Below are positions 37,901 through 47,900 of a stretch of 64,000 bases of DNA, in pieces (the first letter of the stretch is position 1; each line of letters starts with the position of its first letter). The DNA is from Owenia fusiformis (taxonomy: Eukaryota > Annelida > Polychaeta > Sabellida > Oweniidae), in NCBI GenBank assembly GCA_903813345.2, contig CAIIXF020000002.1:21406455-21470454 (forward strand), in the 5' to 3' direction. The translations under genes were made by a program, and so were the position numbers. The notes below the pieces were generated by a model, which was given only the letters and a program-made list of their open reading frames with translations, was not told where the DNA came from and did no database searches.

Positions 37901-40900
37901 CTCTATACAATATTAAACCATAAAATTATGAGACATAAAAGAGGAATCTTACTTTGCGTCATCTGCTGTGTTCATGTTTGGATTCTTCAAACTGACTAGA
38001 ACATCTAGGAAATCTTTTGGGGCATATACTGGCCTAAATGCACTCAAATCTGAAACATAGTTCATTTCACAAATACATATGTACATTCTATTCAGAATTA
38101 TCTAAAAACTGCCCAAATGATTTTTGGTGTAAAACATCATATTTTTCCAAGTTTGATAACGCATTTAACTCTGATCAATATTCCCTGTTATCGAGGTAAG
38201 GTTCATTTACAAAATTGATAATCCGTGTGAATAGTAAAATCTGATAAACATGTACATAATATAAGACTATATTTCACTCCATGGGCTAATTGGTTAACTC
38301 TTACTCTTTTCTATAAATGCCAGAATATTAAACATTTTATTCAAATTCTAACATAAGCAGAAAAATTGTTGAATTTAGCTTGTTAATCCTATAGTGGTTT
38401 TCTTTACCTGGTTCATCTGTGCCCAGCTCACTCCATTTCACCAACACTTCTCTCTGCTCTTTCTCAGGTCTCTAAAATATGTAAAATAGTTCTTTTTGCT
38501 TTCAAAATTTTTCCAGAATTTTGCCAAAAGTGAAATTTTAATTTTTAAAATGCCAATTACAACTAAACTTATGGCATTTTGACCAAAATTATGCCTATTT
38601 TCAAATGGCATATTTTGAATAAAGGAAGCAAAATTTAAACAGGATGGCATGCAATATTGTGATTTCTCTCTATGCATGCAACCCCAATGCAAAGTATAAG
38701 ACATTTTAGGTCTACAAGAAACAATATTTATATTTGGATTACAAACTTCAATTTTAAGATGTACCATCTACTTATAATCGTATATTATGGGTATAATGTC
38801 AAAATTACCCTTCTAGCAAGTGGCACTCCTAGCTCTGTACACATGCTGTTCAAACTTTTTAGGATTCTTTTCTCCCAGTTCACCTGAAAACAAAATAAAA
38901 TGCAAATTCTTATATATTTTTCCTTCAAGATTTTGCAACTTCTATATACTTTTTTGTCAAATTAATAAATACCCATTCATATGCCATATGGATATACCAT
39001 CGAACAATGAGTGACATTTTCTTTGATTCTAATGAGGGTTTTATGAATTTTTTATTGATTTTAGACAAAAGGTTCAAAACATATTTATTTATTTATTTCG
39101 ATCTACACTTTTGAAACAGTGGCACTCTCTGCAATGCAAAGGTGCGTCGAATGTACATGTTAAGATAAAACAATTATTACAACTTACTAAAAACATTCAT
39201 TTTGAGTATTTAATATAAACTGATTTTAAAAACCTTTTAAAACATTTGTCAAACATTCTACCTTGTTCTTTCCCCCAAATTTCAAAGACATCATCCCCTA
39301 ACATGTATTTTAGCTTCTCCTCAGGAGAGAGAGAGATGAATTCAGCTACTAAAAGAGCGTCACATTTTGAAGTTATATCATTTATAAATTGTAACCTTTC
39401 ATTAATAAACTTAGGGCATACAATGAATCGGTGAATTAAATCTTCAATGTCATTACTTTTACAATGAGGGCAAATTCCATCACTTTTCTTCCATCGTTTA
39501 TTATCCTCCTCCAAGTTAAAGCACCCAGTGTTCTTGCCATGAATTTTAACCTGGAGCAATAGAAATCGATGTCATCTTGGAGGTAGTTCTCTTTAAGTGT
39601 ATGTTTCTTAAGAACAGTGTAAGTTTTCAGTGATGTTCTCTTATCTATAGCTCCGAAAAAATCTGTATTCTTCATTTCATTAGAGATTTCTAGGAAGGAC
39701 TTATACCAAGTTTGATCAGTTGACTTTAAACAACTATCTAGACCATGTTTAATTAGGGTATCAGAAATTGATTTAATATAGGGCCAGGATGAAATCTTAT
39801 TATCTTCGAAACGCTTAAACATTTCCATAAATATATTTCTAAAAAGTGTACTTTTTTCCATGCGCTTCTGTAGATGAAGGTAATAATCTATTATTCTTTT
39901 GTCAATGGTATTCAAAATCGGACGCCATCCTAAATCACCAATAACCGCTTCCCTGGCAGGCTTCATATTTAGATTAAAAACTGATCTTCCAATGTTATAT
40001 TGGAAAGAATTCATATCGTTACATTTGGATTTCGATATTACAGTTTAGGTTGAACTTTAACATATTTCTTTAGAACAATGGAAGTAAAAAAGATATTTGT
40101 GATTAATATTTATAAAACAATTAAAGAATTGTGTTTAAAAATTCAACATGTCAATGCCAGTATCAATGAAATTAAATGGATGCTTCTATGAATTCTGGGA
40201 TATAATTTTAGAACACTGTTGTAAAAATACCAGACTGACCTGAGCTTTCCTAAGATAAGTCAATGGTTCCTTGTTGTGTTCAGCTGGTGCCAGATGGTGC
40301 TTAGTGGGAGACTCCTTCTGCATGTGCTGGTACACCATGTTACGTAACTTACGTTCCCATCCTAAACAAAGCAAGGAATAACTTAATTACCGACGGGAAG
40401 ACAAATGACTTTATTGAGGGAAGATCAATGTTTCTTGTACAGTCTTGTTACAGTCAAGCTTCTATTTTTGTTTCACCGTCATTTAAACTGATTTAATCTA
40501 CTTTATTGTCAATACAATTTTCTAATTTTTCACAGGCAGAAGATGGCTCCATGTTATAACATAGAAGCAATGATTTGATGAGTGTTCAGTTTTGGAATGA
40601 TGTTGTACTGTTGTACTGAAAAACACATTTTTAGATAAAACAAATACATAGTACTATGGATTCAATTATAATCATAATTGTTAAAATGATTTAAAATTCA
40701 ACAGACAAATGGTTTTTAACTGGGTGCAAGATTATTTCTAAATTGTAATTTGCTTCAAAGCTTAGTATGAATGATCATCTCTATATTATGACATATAACA
40801 TGTACTCCATGTTAGATTACAGATATATTCTTTCCATCATATACACTCAACATGATACATTTACACTATATACCTGTATGTACATGTATGTACACTTCAC

Positions 40901-41674
40901 CTATTCACTCAACATGTTCAGAACAACTTGTGGAAGTTGGAACATTTTGCATTCAGTTATCCAATAACTAGTTGAACACTACAGTATCTTGAGGTACCAA
41001 AGGTGTTCCACTTACACATGTTTAAATGTACATAAATACATATAATGTACATATATGCGTATAATGTACAGTACATTGAGTACATGTGCTCACCTGAGTT
41101 GATTAGTCCTTTGACAACTTCAGTCTTTACATCTGAGACTCTTATGGCTGCCCTGCCAACTTCAACCTGGAAATAAAGATGAGCTACAAAAGGTGCATCT
41201 ACATGAACTGGGAGTTCAACTTCAAAAACATGAAAGATTCACTTAAATCAAATATTCAGCTTCCTTATACACGGGGGTAAAGCAGACCCGATGATGCATT
41301 GAGCTTGCTCGGCAGTATCATGACTGTGTAACGGGTCTTAATGTATAAGTGTGCTCGGCGGTAGGTTCAAACAACGCGGATCCTCAAAGCATGTGCTCAT
41401 GGTATATTCGTGTTTTAACACCCGTGCAAATTACATACAGAAAAGTAGAACCTACATGTTATATTTATGACTTGAGGTCCTTATATCATAATGTACCTTA
41501 TCTTGCTAGACCCATAACATTTAACAGTAAGAATTTGTATGCAGTACATATTTAGTTTAGAATAAATACCTCTGCTGCTTTCTGAAGCTGTGTATGTAGA
41601 TGTGATTGTTTAAGTTGGTCTACAGTTTTTGAAATTAGACGGGCCACATCTGCAGGAGTTCTCTGATCCTCCAT
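19946..41674 (-). CDS. TBC1D19: TBC1 domain family member 19 (3' end missing)
   Basis: Rab-GAP-fold protein of poorly known function. Sixteen coding exons (minus strand, high to low): 41674-41570, 41166-41094, 40361-40240, 38883-38809, 38471-38408, 38049-37953, 37102-37079, 35947-35887, 34281-34170, 33750-33650, 23381-23307, 22567-22505, 22175-22013, 21612-21503, 20895-20804, 20061-19946. Phases match at all joins, giving 484 codons; human TBC1D19 has 526 residues by recall. Landmarks: GWERKLRNMVYQ, NWEKRILKSLNSMCTEL, FRPVYAPKDFLDVL, MQVPLQVKNL, then the TBC region from GIPQGYRAELWQLILGL through YYEHLKAYVLEHDLLVDSLI, FVFEDVLYQ, SYIRGRLG, YPPSGVIPFHGFTMY, RYFFRLHAISSHPE, PLRIAFRWLIRAFAGYLAS. 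The IxxDxxR arginine-finger motif of active TBC GAPs is absent (HDLLVDSLIYKD), as in vertebrates. Exon 7 is only 24 nt. Intron 10 is 10.3 kb and holds another gene. Confidence 0.95.
20190..20570. repeat. 19-bp minisatellite in TBC1D19 intron 15
   Basis: Unit TAGTCCCACATGAATGTAA repeated about 19 times with point changes and two variant units containing GATTGTTCCACAA. Because 19 is not a multiple of three and the unit lacks minus-strand stops in any phase, it creates a 180-codon open frame that is not a gene. Confidence 0.95.
20944..21102 (+). mobile_element. Dispersed 157-159 bp element with CACGGG ends, copy A
   Basis: About 90% identical by eye to 41270-41426. Begins CACGGGGGTAAAGCAGACCC and ends ACACCCGTG, short inverted ends. 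The interior has GAGCTTGCTCGGCGG and GTAGGTTCAAACAACGCGGA, which loosely recall Pol III A and B boxes. The flanks TAAAGT occur on both sides. Either a small foldback element or a SINE; not decided. Confidence 0.7.
22837..23272. mobile_element. Possible foldback element in TBC1D19 intron 11
   Basis: TAAAGGCCCACTTTGTGTAT at the left is partly mirrored by GCATAGTGGGGCTTTAA at the right, and internally AAAGATGGCGAAGTTG is mirrored by GTGTCGCCATCTTTT. The ends are imperfect. Confidence 0.4.
23790..24050. mobile_element. Foldback element in TBC1D19 intron 10
   Basis: Two nested inverted pairs: TGTATTGCTACTGAGA against TCTCAGTAGCAATAAAG, and GATTTGAAGTGCAATACAGG against its exact reverse complement near 24020. 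No coding. A MITE-like palindrome. Confidence 0.65.
24051..25222. other. Intron 10 sequence, no gene seen
   Basis: At 24481-24512 a single end of the CGAGGGGTGATCAATAAG mariner-type family (see 54440) is present. The rest is AT-rich with no recognisable feature apart from GTGGGTGCAAA-like repeats at 24205-24355. Confidence 0.5.
25223..25320. repeat. Inverted repeat 260 bp upstream of the protease gene
   Basis: GCCTTGCCCAAGTC...TTTTACTTATCTTGAT is mirrored by ATCAGATAAGTAAAA...GACTTGGGCAAGGC with a short loop. Arms are about 40 bp with a few mismatches. Confidence 0.75.
25583..30857 (+). CDS. Secreted mosaic S1 serine protease (Cys-rich, VWC x2, S1, TSP1), nested in TBC1D19 intron 10
   Basis: Seven exons with consistent phase: 25583-25902, 26072-26202, 28091-28237, 28570-28656, 29039-29302, 29834-30206, 30476-30857; 567 codons, stop TAA. 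The start ATG opens a signal peptide (MSTLKILWFSICLMIEAI). Then come two Cys-rich units each ending in CC (CPNTYVCKKKEKACC type, lustrin/EB-like), two VWC-like modules (residues about 107-200; KCSKCTC and NCERCTC), and a linker. A trypsin-fold domain follows: activation site IIIGGTEV, His in TAAHC, Asp in NNDIAI, Ser in CSGDSGGPF. All three catalytic residues are present. The end is a thrombospondin type 1 module (GDWGEFSSYTQCTKSCGSG...CNTQSC). It should be an extracellular zymogen cleaved before IIGG. Substrate unknown. AATAAA at 30972 may be the polyadenylation signal. It is antisense to its host gene. Confidence 0.9.
26495..27925 (+). mobile_element. Tc1/mariner-like element split by a LINE
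   Basis: Ends CAGGGTGGTCCAAAAAAACG and, inverted, CAGGGTGGGCCAAAAAAAAC; TA precedes the left end (26493-26494), the right flank is TT. The interior encodes a transposase tail, NSPDANPSEYRV, interrupted at 26780 by a retrotransposon and continuing as WEGLQEIVYE after 27580. It lies in intron 2 of the protease gene. Confidence 0.88.
26780..27568 (+). mobile_element. 5'-truncated non-LTR retrotransposon with poly(A) and TSD
   Basis: Open frame 26823-27365 matches the C-terminal part of LINE reverse transcriptase proteins: FVLPAKRSVILKKT, AISEWNKLPQQLQEI, LSTFKSKL, then a CKCGF...SKHVIFNC zinc-knuckle-like block. A poly(A) tail (27549-27567) ends the insert. An 11-bp duplication GTATAGGGTAT flanks it at 26769-26779 and 27569-27579, the signature of target-primed insertion. 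Confidence 0.93.
28771..28834 (+). repeat. Tandem duplication of ~32 bp in a protease intron
   Basis: TTTATACTGGATTAATTTCA plus TAATCA occurs twice in direct succession, with only T-run length differing. Confidence 0.85.
31153..31328. mobile_element. MITE (CTTGTATTCGCGAATGCAA ends), copy A, its right end split by a mariner
   Basis: Left end CTTGTATTCTCAAATGCAAC; inner inverted blocks GTCGGCTACTGGATTAACCT and its mirror AGGTTAATCCGGTAGCCGAC. The right end GCATTCGTGAATA stops at the transposon insertion and resumes at 32306 as TACAAGCT. Copy B at 56067-56250 shows the intact end AATACAAGCT. Confidence 0.88.
31329..32305 (+). mobile_element. Tc1/mariner-like element, internally deleted
   Basis: Ends CAGGGTGACAAAAAAAAACT...GTTTTTTTTTGTCACCCTG flanked by TA on both sides (31327-31328 and 32306-32307). 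Its first and last 28 bases are near-perfect inverted repeats. It contains an open transposase frame (next entry). Confidence 0.95.
31477..32145 (+). CDS. Truncated Tc1/mariner transposase (DD41D-like spacing)
   Basis: 222 codons. N-terminal helix-turn-helix region (WTTEERTYIVRKYIETKSYK ... CKSKIFRLVQKFDSEG) joins directly to the C-terminal half with second catalytic Asp (QWFQQDVATPH) and third (SPDLNPPDFYLRGYLKEN); 41 residues lie between these two Asp. The segment that should carry the first catalytic Asp is missing, so the protein cannot be active although the frame is open. It might still bind its ends. The related copy at 16445 is more decayed. Confidence 0.85.
   Translation: MPWTTEERTYIVRKYIETKSYKETQTAYRRDQRERRAPCKSKIFRLVQKFDSEGTVKPTKKKSDGKPTYSGKQRSVRTQENSTVNTERYIPYVRKFWRALGRRRDVRRDQQWFQQDVATPHTSNESIRRLKAHFGDRLISHHTHHICPPHSPDLNPPDFYLRGYLKENVYTDSPLTNDDLKLNIGRLIREMVRDECSRVIDNFARRIQLCIQRCGAHLEHII
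32306..33649. other. Intron 10 of TBC1D19, no gene seen
   Basis: AT-rich. At 32785-32868 TTCATGAACCT recurs four times at about 18-25 bp spacing; each copy contains the palindrome GTTCATGAAC or a variant. No exon signals. Confidence 0.5.
35011..35217. mobile_element. Foldback element with AGGCCCGTAGCCA ends, copy 1
   Basis: Begins AGGCCCGTAGCCATG and ends TGGCTACAGGCCT. Contains GCCAAGGGGGGTTCACTTTT and AAATTCCAGGGGGG. The same words recur in inverted order at 35681-35868 and partly at 60350-60480 and 63068-63195, making a family. Confidence 0.8.
35681..35868. mobile_element. Foldback element with AGGCCCGTAGCCA ends, copy 2 (inverted)
   Basis: AGGCCCGTAGCCAGTG at the left, TGGCTATGGGTCT at the right, with AAGTGAACCCCCCTTGGCAA inverted relative to copy 1. 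It has G11-12 and C12 runs at 35698 and 35727. It ends just before TBC1D19 exon 8. Confidence 0.8.
36262..36470 (+). repeat. Degenerate GATATGGATAG repeat in TBC1D19 intron 7
   Basis: AGATATGGATAGTA-like words recur eight times every 24-34 bp with variable spacers such as AAACTTCAGTTT. Confidence 0.75.
36631..36980. repeat. 19-bp minisatellite in TBC1D19 intron 7
   Basis: Unit TGGTGTATAAGACATAGTC, about 18 copies with point variants. Unrelated in sequence to the 19-bp array at 20190 but with the same period and in the same gene. Confidence 0.93.
39081..40020 (-). mobile_element. Decayed non-LTR retrotransposon fragment in TBC1D19 intron 3
   Basis: Minus-strand frames 40014-39436 and 39559-39197 together form a LINE C-terminus: LNMKPAREAVIGDLGWRPIL, LQKRMEKSTLFRN, then KIHGKNTGCFNLEEDNKRW and CPHCKSNDIEDLIHRFIVC. 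A frameshift near 39560 separates them. AAATAAATAAATAAATATG on the minus strand (39082-39100) looks like a 3' tail. The 5' part is absent. Confidence 0.85.
41270..41426 (+). mobile_element. Dispersed 157-159 bp element with CACGGG ends, copy B
   Basis: Same orientation and about 90% identity to 20944-21102, including GTAGGTTCAAACAACGCGGA and CTCAAAGCATGTGCTCATGG. It lies in TBC1D19 intron 1, copy A in intron 14. Confidence 0.75.
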
Positions 41675-42461
41675 ATTCTTATATGTTGTACGTAGCTACA
41701 AACTGTTGCAACGTTGTCACATTTAGGGTTCTATTTCCTATTGTATTACAAATAAGGTGTTTATGACTACCGTATTTATGAAATCAATTGCATTTGTGAC
41801 ATTTGAGGGTTGTTACAACAATGATATTTGTGACATTTTGAGTATTTGTGACAGCACTGGTACTGTGGTAATCTACATTCACCACATATATCCTCTTGTA
41901 TTCGATCGCGGCATCAAAGTTTAAATGATTTTGTATTCCTTGCCTTCATGTGTATCACATGTTACAATACGCAGTACACAATAGCAGCCGGCTATGACTT
42001 CTAGGCTAGCTAGCACTAAACATCATTTTAATGAAAGATAAGTCACTTAAAGTCAGATCGGTTGAGTAAATCACATCCACATCTTTGACACCCAGGGTAT
42101 TATTTGTGACATCCCGGATTACATCTCCATTCATTTATTGTAGGCCTAACATCAATAGCTAGCAATCTGTAGACGAATTCACCAATGTCCCTAAAAATAA
42201 ACATTATTGATAAGTATTAGGTCTATTTTTGTCTGAATGTTGAAAGTTGTAGACTAGAGTCTAATCGAAAGCTTCCCTGGCGATAACATGGCGACCAAAA
42301 TTTCAAAGAATAAAACGTGTAATAATTATCTTTAGACTCGACCTTACGCACATTTTCTGTGTCCTACATCATCTCAACTATACATAATATCAATATGTTG
42401 CAATCTTTATTGTCTATCAGCGATAATTACCACGCAATTCGACTTTTGTCTGTTAACTTAC

Positions 42462-42500
42462 GATTTTTCATTTCCGCGACCGCCATATTGGATTGTTTTG
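42462..42500 (-). promoter_or_regulatory. TBC1D19: TBC1D19 5' UTR exon and YY1-like start region
   Basis: On the minus strand CCAATATGGCGGTCGCGG (a CCATnTTGG/ATGGCGG YY1-type motif) leads within 25 bases to a strong donor, AAATC|GTAAGTT (exon ends at 42462). An acceptor GTTTGTAG before 41695 joins it 21 bases ahead of the TBC1D19 start codon. Transcription probably starts at or just above 42495. The exact 5' end is not visible. Confidence 0.65.
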
Positions 42501-42509
42501 CAGAGCGCC

Positions 42510-44414
42510 TCTAGCGGATATTTTACAAACTAAGCTAGATGATGAGTAGTTGGTAAAATACGGGAATGAGTTCGGAATTTCTAAAATAGATTACTAGGGA
42601 TCTGGGAGTTTAACCCTTCTTTTAATTTTATTGTATTCAGTGTCATTTAGATCCTATAACCACAGAAACATAAGAAATTAGTGGCGGACATGGATGGGGC
42701 CGATTCAATTTAAATACCATTTGATCTTTTATCATTGTGTGTAATAGGCCTATTGATTTACTGTACCATTTCTATTATTTTTACATCACCTTTTATTATT
42801 GTTAACTGTATTTTTATGTAAAACTATATAATGATGTATTGATTTGTGAGTGAGCCTTTGTTTGGATTTAAATACAATGAATATTTAAAAAATCTAAGCG
42901 GCTACAACATTTTGCGGATTTTAAGCACATAAGCTACGTGTATAAAAACAACACTTGTGTTTTTTGATTATTAGCGAAAATTTTAGAAAATACTTTTTTC
43001 ATCATTTAATCATTCATGCAGCCTTATGTTCAAATTTTCTTATTCTACGATTCACTTTTAAAATTTTAAAACATGTTAAATAGCGGCTTAGCCTACACCG
43101 TGCATGGGAGCGCCCCCCCTTTAGTGGGCCCAGAATTTCTTTTAGTTTTTGGGCCCCAACATTTTGTAGGGCCTCAAAAATGGGCCTTTTTGAGCAGCAA
43201 TAGACTAATAAGCCTAAGTACATCGGTATAACATTCTATGCTATGGACTGATCGCCATCGCATCCATGCCCACTGATTGCCGTTTGTGATTACTTAACCA
43301 TGCGGTAAGGATATTTACTTAATGCTGTGTTTTTCAGAGTGCAACTAATTCCAGGATCAATTGAGTGGAATCGGAGCAAACAAGAACAAACGTACGCAGC
43401 CTGGTTCAATCGTCTGCCAGAATCATCCAACTGAAGAAAAGGCGGGAAAGCCATTATCGAGCAGACGGATTTTAGATGTACTCGATTAACCCTTGGAGTT
43501 GTCTAAATCAATTGAAGCAAATTGCTCGATGCTGGCCAGAGATAAGACAAAGGATATGACTATTAAAAACATATTTGAAAACAAGTTCAGGAATCCAATT
43601 AAAATATCGGTGGTGCGTCCACGGAATTTGGCGAAGAATCAACGTTGTCCAATAATACCTGCTTTGAAATTAATGACTCACGGATGTACAATTTTGCATC
43701 GGTAAATATTATTTTGACTCGGGTATTATTCATTCATAAATAGGTTTGAGAATAGTATATATTTAAGTCATTAATTTCACCGTTCCAAACGCGGTTGAGC
43801 ACTTTGAATGGATATAATCTTACGAGGAGTAAGCTAATCTGGAGCCGCCAATCTTTACCATTAAGAAATACAAACGCCAAGGGTAATTATTGTATTTGAG
43901 GAACATTAAGTGATTTTACCTGTATTGAACCTTAAGTGCTTTTATTCAATATCGAAGAGACAAATGATATAAGATATTTCTATCCGAAGATTGAGAGCGA
44001 AAATATTATGTAACCTTCCGGCACCGTCCAAGCTACAGCGGATCGGAGCGTTCTAGATCGCAATCGCCTCTAGGATAAATTCATCTTGTAGGCAATACGG
44101 CCCCAATGATTCAATATTGATTGAACAGGGAGGTATAAAAATCAGAACTGATAACACAAGAAGTTTCATTTTAGTCAAAAATAGAAGTTGATTGAAGTGG
44201 TTAAGCAATCTAAAGCCATTTTGGATTCTAGACGCAGCGGTTCTACCACGATAGACATCACCAGGAAGCGATTCCGACTCTTGTCGGACATTGGACAAAT
44301 TCCACTTAAAAGTTTCTCTAAATGAAGTGTCACTTAGTGAGCTATTATAACCATTACAGAAGAAATACTCGAAGAGGGATTTCTGTCAAAAGAAGCTGGG
44401 AAATATAATCTAGC
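42510..44414. other. Intergenic gap between TBC1D19 and the receptor; likely receptor 5' UTR/promoter
   Basis: 2.7 kb separate the two start codons. Positions 43085-43195 are a single inverted unit of the satellite seen at 63330 (GGGCCCCAACATTTTGTAGG mirrors its CTACAATATTTTTGGGCC). Positions 43350-44414 have higher GC and few repeats, fitting promoter and leader of the receptor, but no TATA or splice site stands out. The short frame 43493-43705 has no recognisable features. Confidence 0.45.
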
Positions 44415-44907
44415 ATGGCAATTCTTGATAATCCCAATTTAGATAACAACAACAACACCGGACTAAATCCACCAACAATGGCTGGATCTGCGGAACCCTA
44501 TGCGGACTATGAGCCCTTTTCACGGAATAAAAACAGTGACATACATGTATACGACATGCTCTATACTAATTTTACAACTGACACCTATGATAGTGACAAT
44601 TTCAGCTACAATGGGAGCACAAATGGAACATGGGCTAATACCACAAGGCAAATTGTGAACAGTAACGAAGTGGTGATAACGTTGTACACGTTAATCTTCG
44701 TGTTAGCAGTTTTGGGAAATTCCCTCGTTATAGTGACAGTTTTACGGAACAAAAAGATGAGGAATGTGACCAATATTTTCCTGTTGAATCTTTCCATAAG
44801 CGATTTGATGCTGGCCATCTTCTGCATGCCGTTCAATCTCATTCCCATTGTGCTTAAAAATTTCATCTTTGGTGAGGTGATGTGTATCGGAACTCGTTAC
44901 ATACAGG
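44415..44907 (+). CDS. CCKR: Cholecystokinin/gastrin-type receptor, first coding exon
   Basis: Class A GPCR, plasma membrane, predicted receptor for sulfated CCK/gastrin-like peptides. 164 codons from the ATG to a donor (ATACAGG|GTGAGT). An acidic extracellular tail of about 90 residues has several N-glycosylation sequons (NFT, NFS, NGS, NGT, NTT). Then TM1 (VITLYTLIFVLAVLGNSLVI, with GN of motif N1.50), loop RNKKMRNVTN, TM2 (IFLLNLSISDLMLAIFCMPF, with D2.50) and FNLIPIVLKNFIFGEVMC, matching my memory of vertebrate CCKAR through to the Cys of TM3. The donor falls where vertebrate CCK receptors have an intron (Y-F-M-G). TM3-TM7 exons are not in this window. Confidence 0.93.
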
Positions 44908-47900
44908 GTGAGTACACGTTTAAATAATTTTTGGGGGGTGCACGTAAGGGTCAAATACCAGGGGTGAAACATGTTGGTGGGGTCAATATCAGGGGTGAAA
45001 CAGGGTTGCGAGTGAATGCGAGGGCAGAAAGTTATTATGATTTGTAATTTTGAGAGATTGGGTTAAATCCTTTCATCAAAACGTTTATCGATGTTCATTG
45101 ACGATGAACCTAGAGTAATTAAAATCAAAAGTTACCCAAGCAACTGACTGTCATAGACTCGCACATGACATCACTAACAAAGTACATACCCTCTCGCCCC
45201 GGCTCTCGCCATTAGTCCAGGAACGCAGTTTATCGAAATCGCTCTATTCTCCAGGGGTGATCTCAAAACCCAACTGTTGATCCAGAAAATATAAAGTATG
45301 TAGATTAGTGACAGTATCTCCATAAAGCTAATTGTGACATCCTGTAGTAATCGACATTAGCTCGTGTTTTACGAGTTTTCTGAAAGATTTATACGATGCC
45401 ACAGCATGGTTTTTAGAATTAAGTCATTAATTGAAGTGGCCGTGAAACCCAAACGGCAAACTAATACACATTATGATGGCGATTTTATATCAGAGTTGGA
45501 TTTATAACTTGTTTATAGCTTCAAATTTCTATCTACTCATTAAGATATTATGTTGGAGATATGGCCTTCGAGAAATGAAGACTGCATTACATCACAATCA
45601 ACAAACCAATCAATCAATCAATGAAACAAACAAACAATCAATCAATAAATCAAATTTAAAAACTGAACATCTAAATCAGGAATCGGAAATAATTACATAA
45701 TCTAAATATTAACAATAATGATACAAATACACATGAATGATTGTGAACAAACAATAGATTATCGAATTCTTTTAGTTTTGTTCAAAGTTGTATGCATCAT
45801 TATTAATGTTATTATTCTGTCAGCCATATAGCAGTATAACATTTTATGGTATTACTTGGTTCAAAAGGGAGATGATGTTTATGGGTTTTTGGACCTTTTG
45901 GGTAATTGAAATGACCATTAAAATAGATTGGATGAATCCACATCGGATATTATGGGCTATCAATATCAATGTTAATGTCAAGTTCAACATTGTATCGTAT
46001 ATTAATGGTTTAGACAGAGACATATAAAAAAGTTATTACATGTCGAGGTGCTTTTTCTGGGATATCATTCAATGAGCAAGTTGCTTCATTTGCTAAAATC
46101 TTTGTTTTACAGTCTCTGAGTCTTTTTTCATGGGTTATTTAGTCAAGCAATTTAATATATTGAGTTTTTTACGACAAAACAAAAAAGTGCCGCTTTTCCA
46201 TTTGCAGTAGCTTCCTTGAACATGTTCGAAGTTATTGATAATTGAAGTTCAATTTATTTATCTCGTATGGATTGAAAAGCGCTGTCTGGGTTGTTTACCG
46301 CTCTTCACTTACATTGCTGCATTTTTGTTTCTGGATTTTGTTTTATCAATATGCCACCATTGGAATATATAGCTTCGGCCACCCACGTTACATAATTAGA
46401 ATATACAACTAATCAAAATATCAACCAAATCAAAATAGTATGGATAAAATGTATTGGTTAAAGTGACTCATCATCTCAAACCAAATAAATAAAATCGTAC
46501 CAACCTGTAATTTGTATTGTTAATGAATGGCTTAAAAGCGTCAACTTATTTCTGCACCCAAAGAGACAAGAAAATCTACCTATATATTTATTGTATTTAT
46601 TCAGGAAAACAACAACAAGGGGAATACATCCTGTCCATATTTCCTTGTCCAAACAATGTAAAACACCAAGTTGTATCCTTTCTTTATTGAAATCAGGATG
46701 CGGTAATGTTCCAAACACACACAGTGGAACAATCCAGAGTTGGTCCTGTGCTGTTATTTGTATGTTTTGCTTTTTTGTTGATTGTAAAAACCATGATCAA
46801 GGAACAAGAGAAAGCTTGAGGTAGGCCTAATTGATAGTACCACATCTTAAATAATATTGACAATTGTATTTAAAGGGTATTTCCTTAATCTAAAAGACTC
46901 ATTCCTGGAATATATCTTTTGTAAATAATGAAAAGGAATTATTTATGTGCCAATTCCACTAATGTTGACGTAGGTCTCACAATTTAGGTTAATTCGCTGT
47001 GGAAAGGATCAATCACAAGGCAAAGCTGTATCAGGAAATAGTGCGATGTGAAAATCTTTTTTTTGTTCGAGCCTTGTTACTTTCAAACTTTTATAATCTT
47101 TCGCTGTGTCGATTTTTAATTTTTCCGATCTCATTAAAAAATTATCATTAAATATCCATTATCGTTTCCTTTGTCATCTGTTTATAAAGAATACATTTAT
47201 ATTTTTTATTTTTATCGTTCATGAGGAGAAACACCCAGTACTGGTCTATGTTTCATTCGATACAAAGTAATTCACCTTCTTGTGTGAGTTATCTAACTTT
47301 CTTATTTCAATGCTAATTGTTTTTTGGCTCACTCTATAAATTTATATGTAAGAGCAAAGTAAAATGAGTTATTTGATTAATGGCGATAATTTTGGTTCCA
47401 CGCAACGCAGATATTCATCAATTTCAAGATGATGATAATAGTAATGATGTAATGACAGATGTATTTAGTTTCGTAAATTATAGTAACTGACAGCTCTGCA
47501 ATTTGAATCTCTTAACTAGTAAATGAAACTGCATAACGATTTGCGATAATCGTAAATACTATATAGTAATTTTCACTAAAGAATATGGTTTATAGGTTTC
47601 GGGGTGTGCAGTGACCGCTGTCTCCTGAATGAGAAGCAAATAGGCAAAACAATGATCGCTCCTAGTCGATCTCCGTTTCGTATTCTTTTACTTTTTATTT
47701 CATTCCAGGTATAGTTTATTAATGATATGCACGTTTTCATTGTGGTGTGCTGTATTAATTTTCTTACAAAAGAACAAAATAGTTACTCTTTTTTGAGAAA
47801 GTAGAAAATGATTTTTCGTAGTTTTTTTTAAAATTTATGATATTATTTGAGAAAACGGGTGCAAGTGAGCTTGCAGGGGCATAGGCGATACCCATAGCCC

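Noticed and set aside
43493-43705. 70-codon frame upstream of the receptor
   Set aside because: Probably leader sequence of the receptor; no domain and no evidence of translation.
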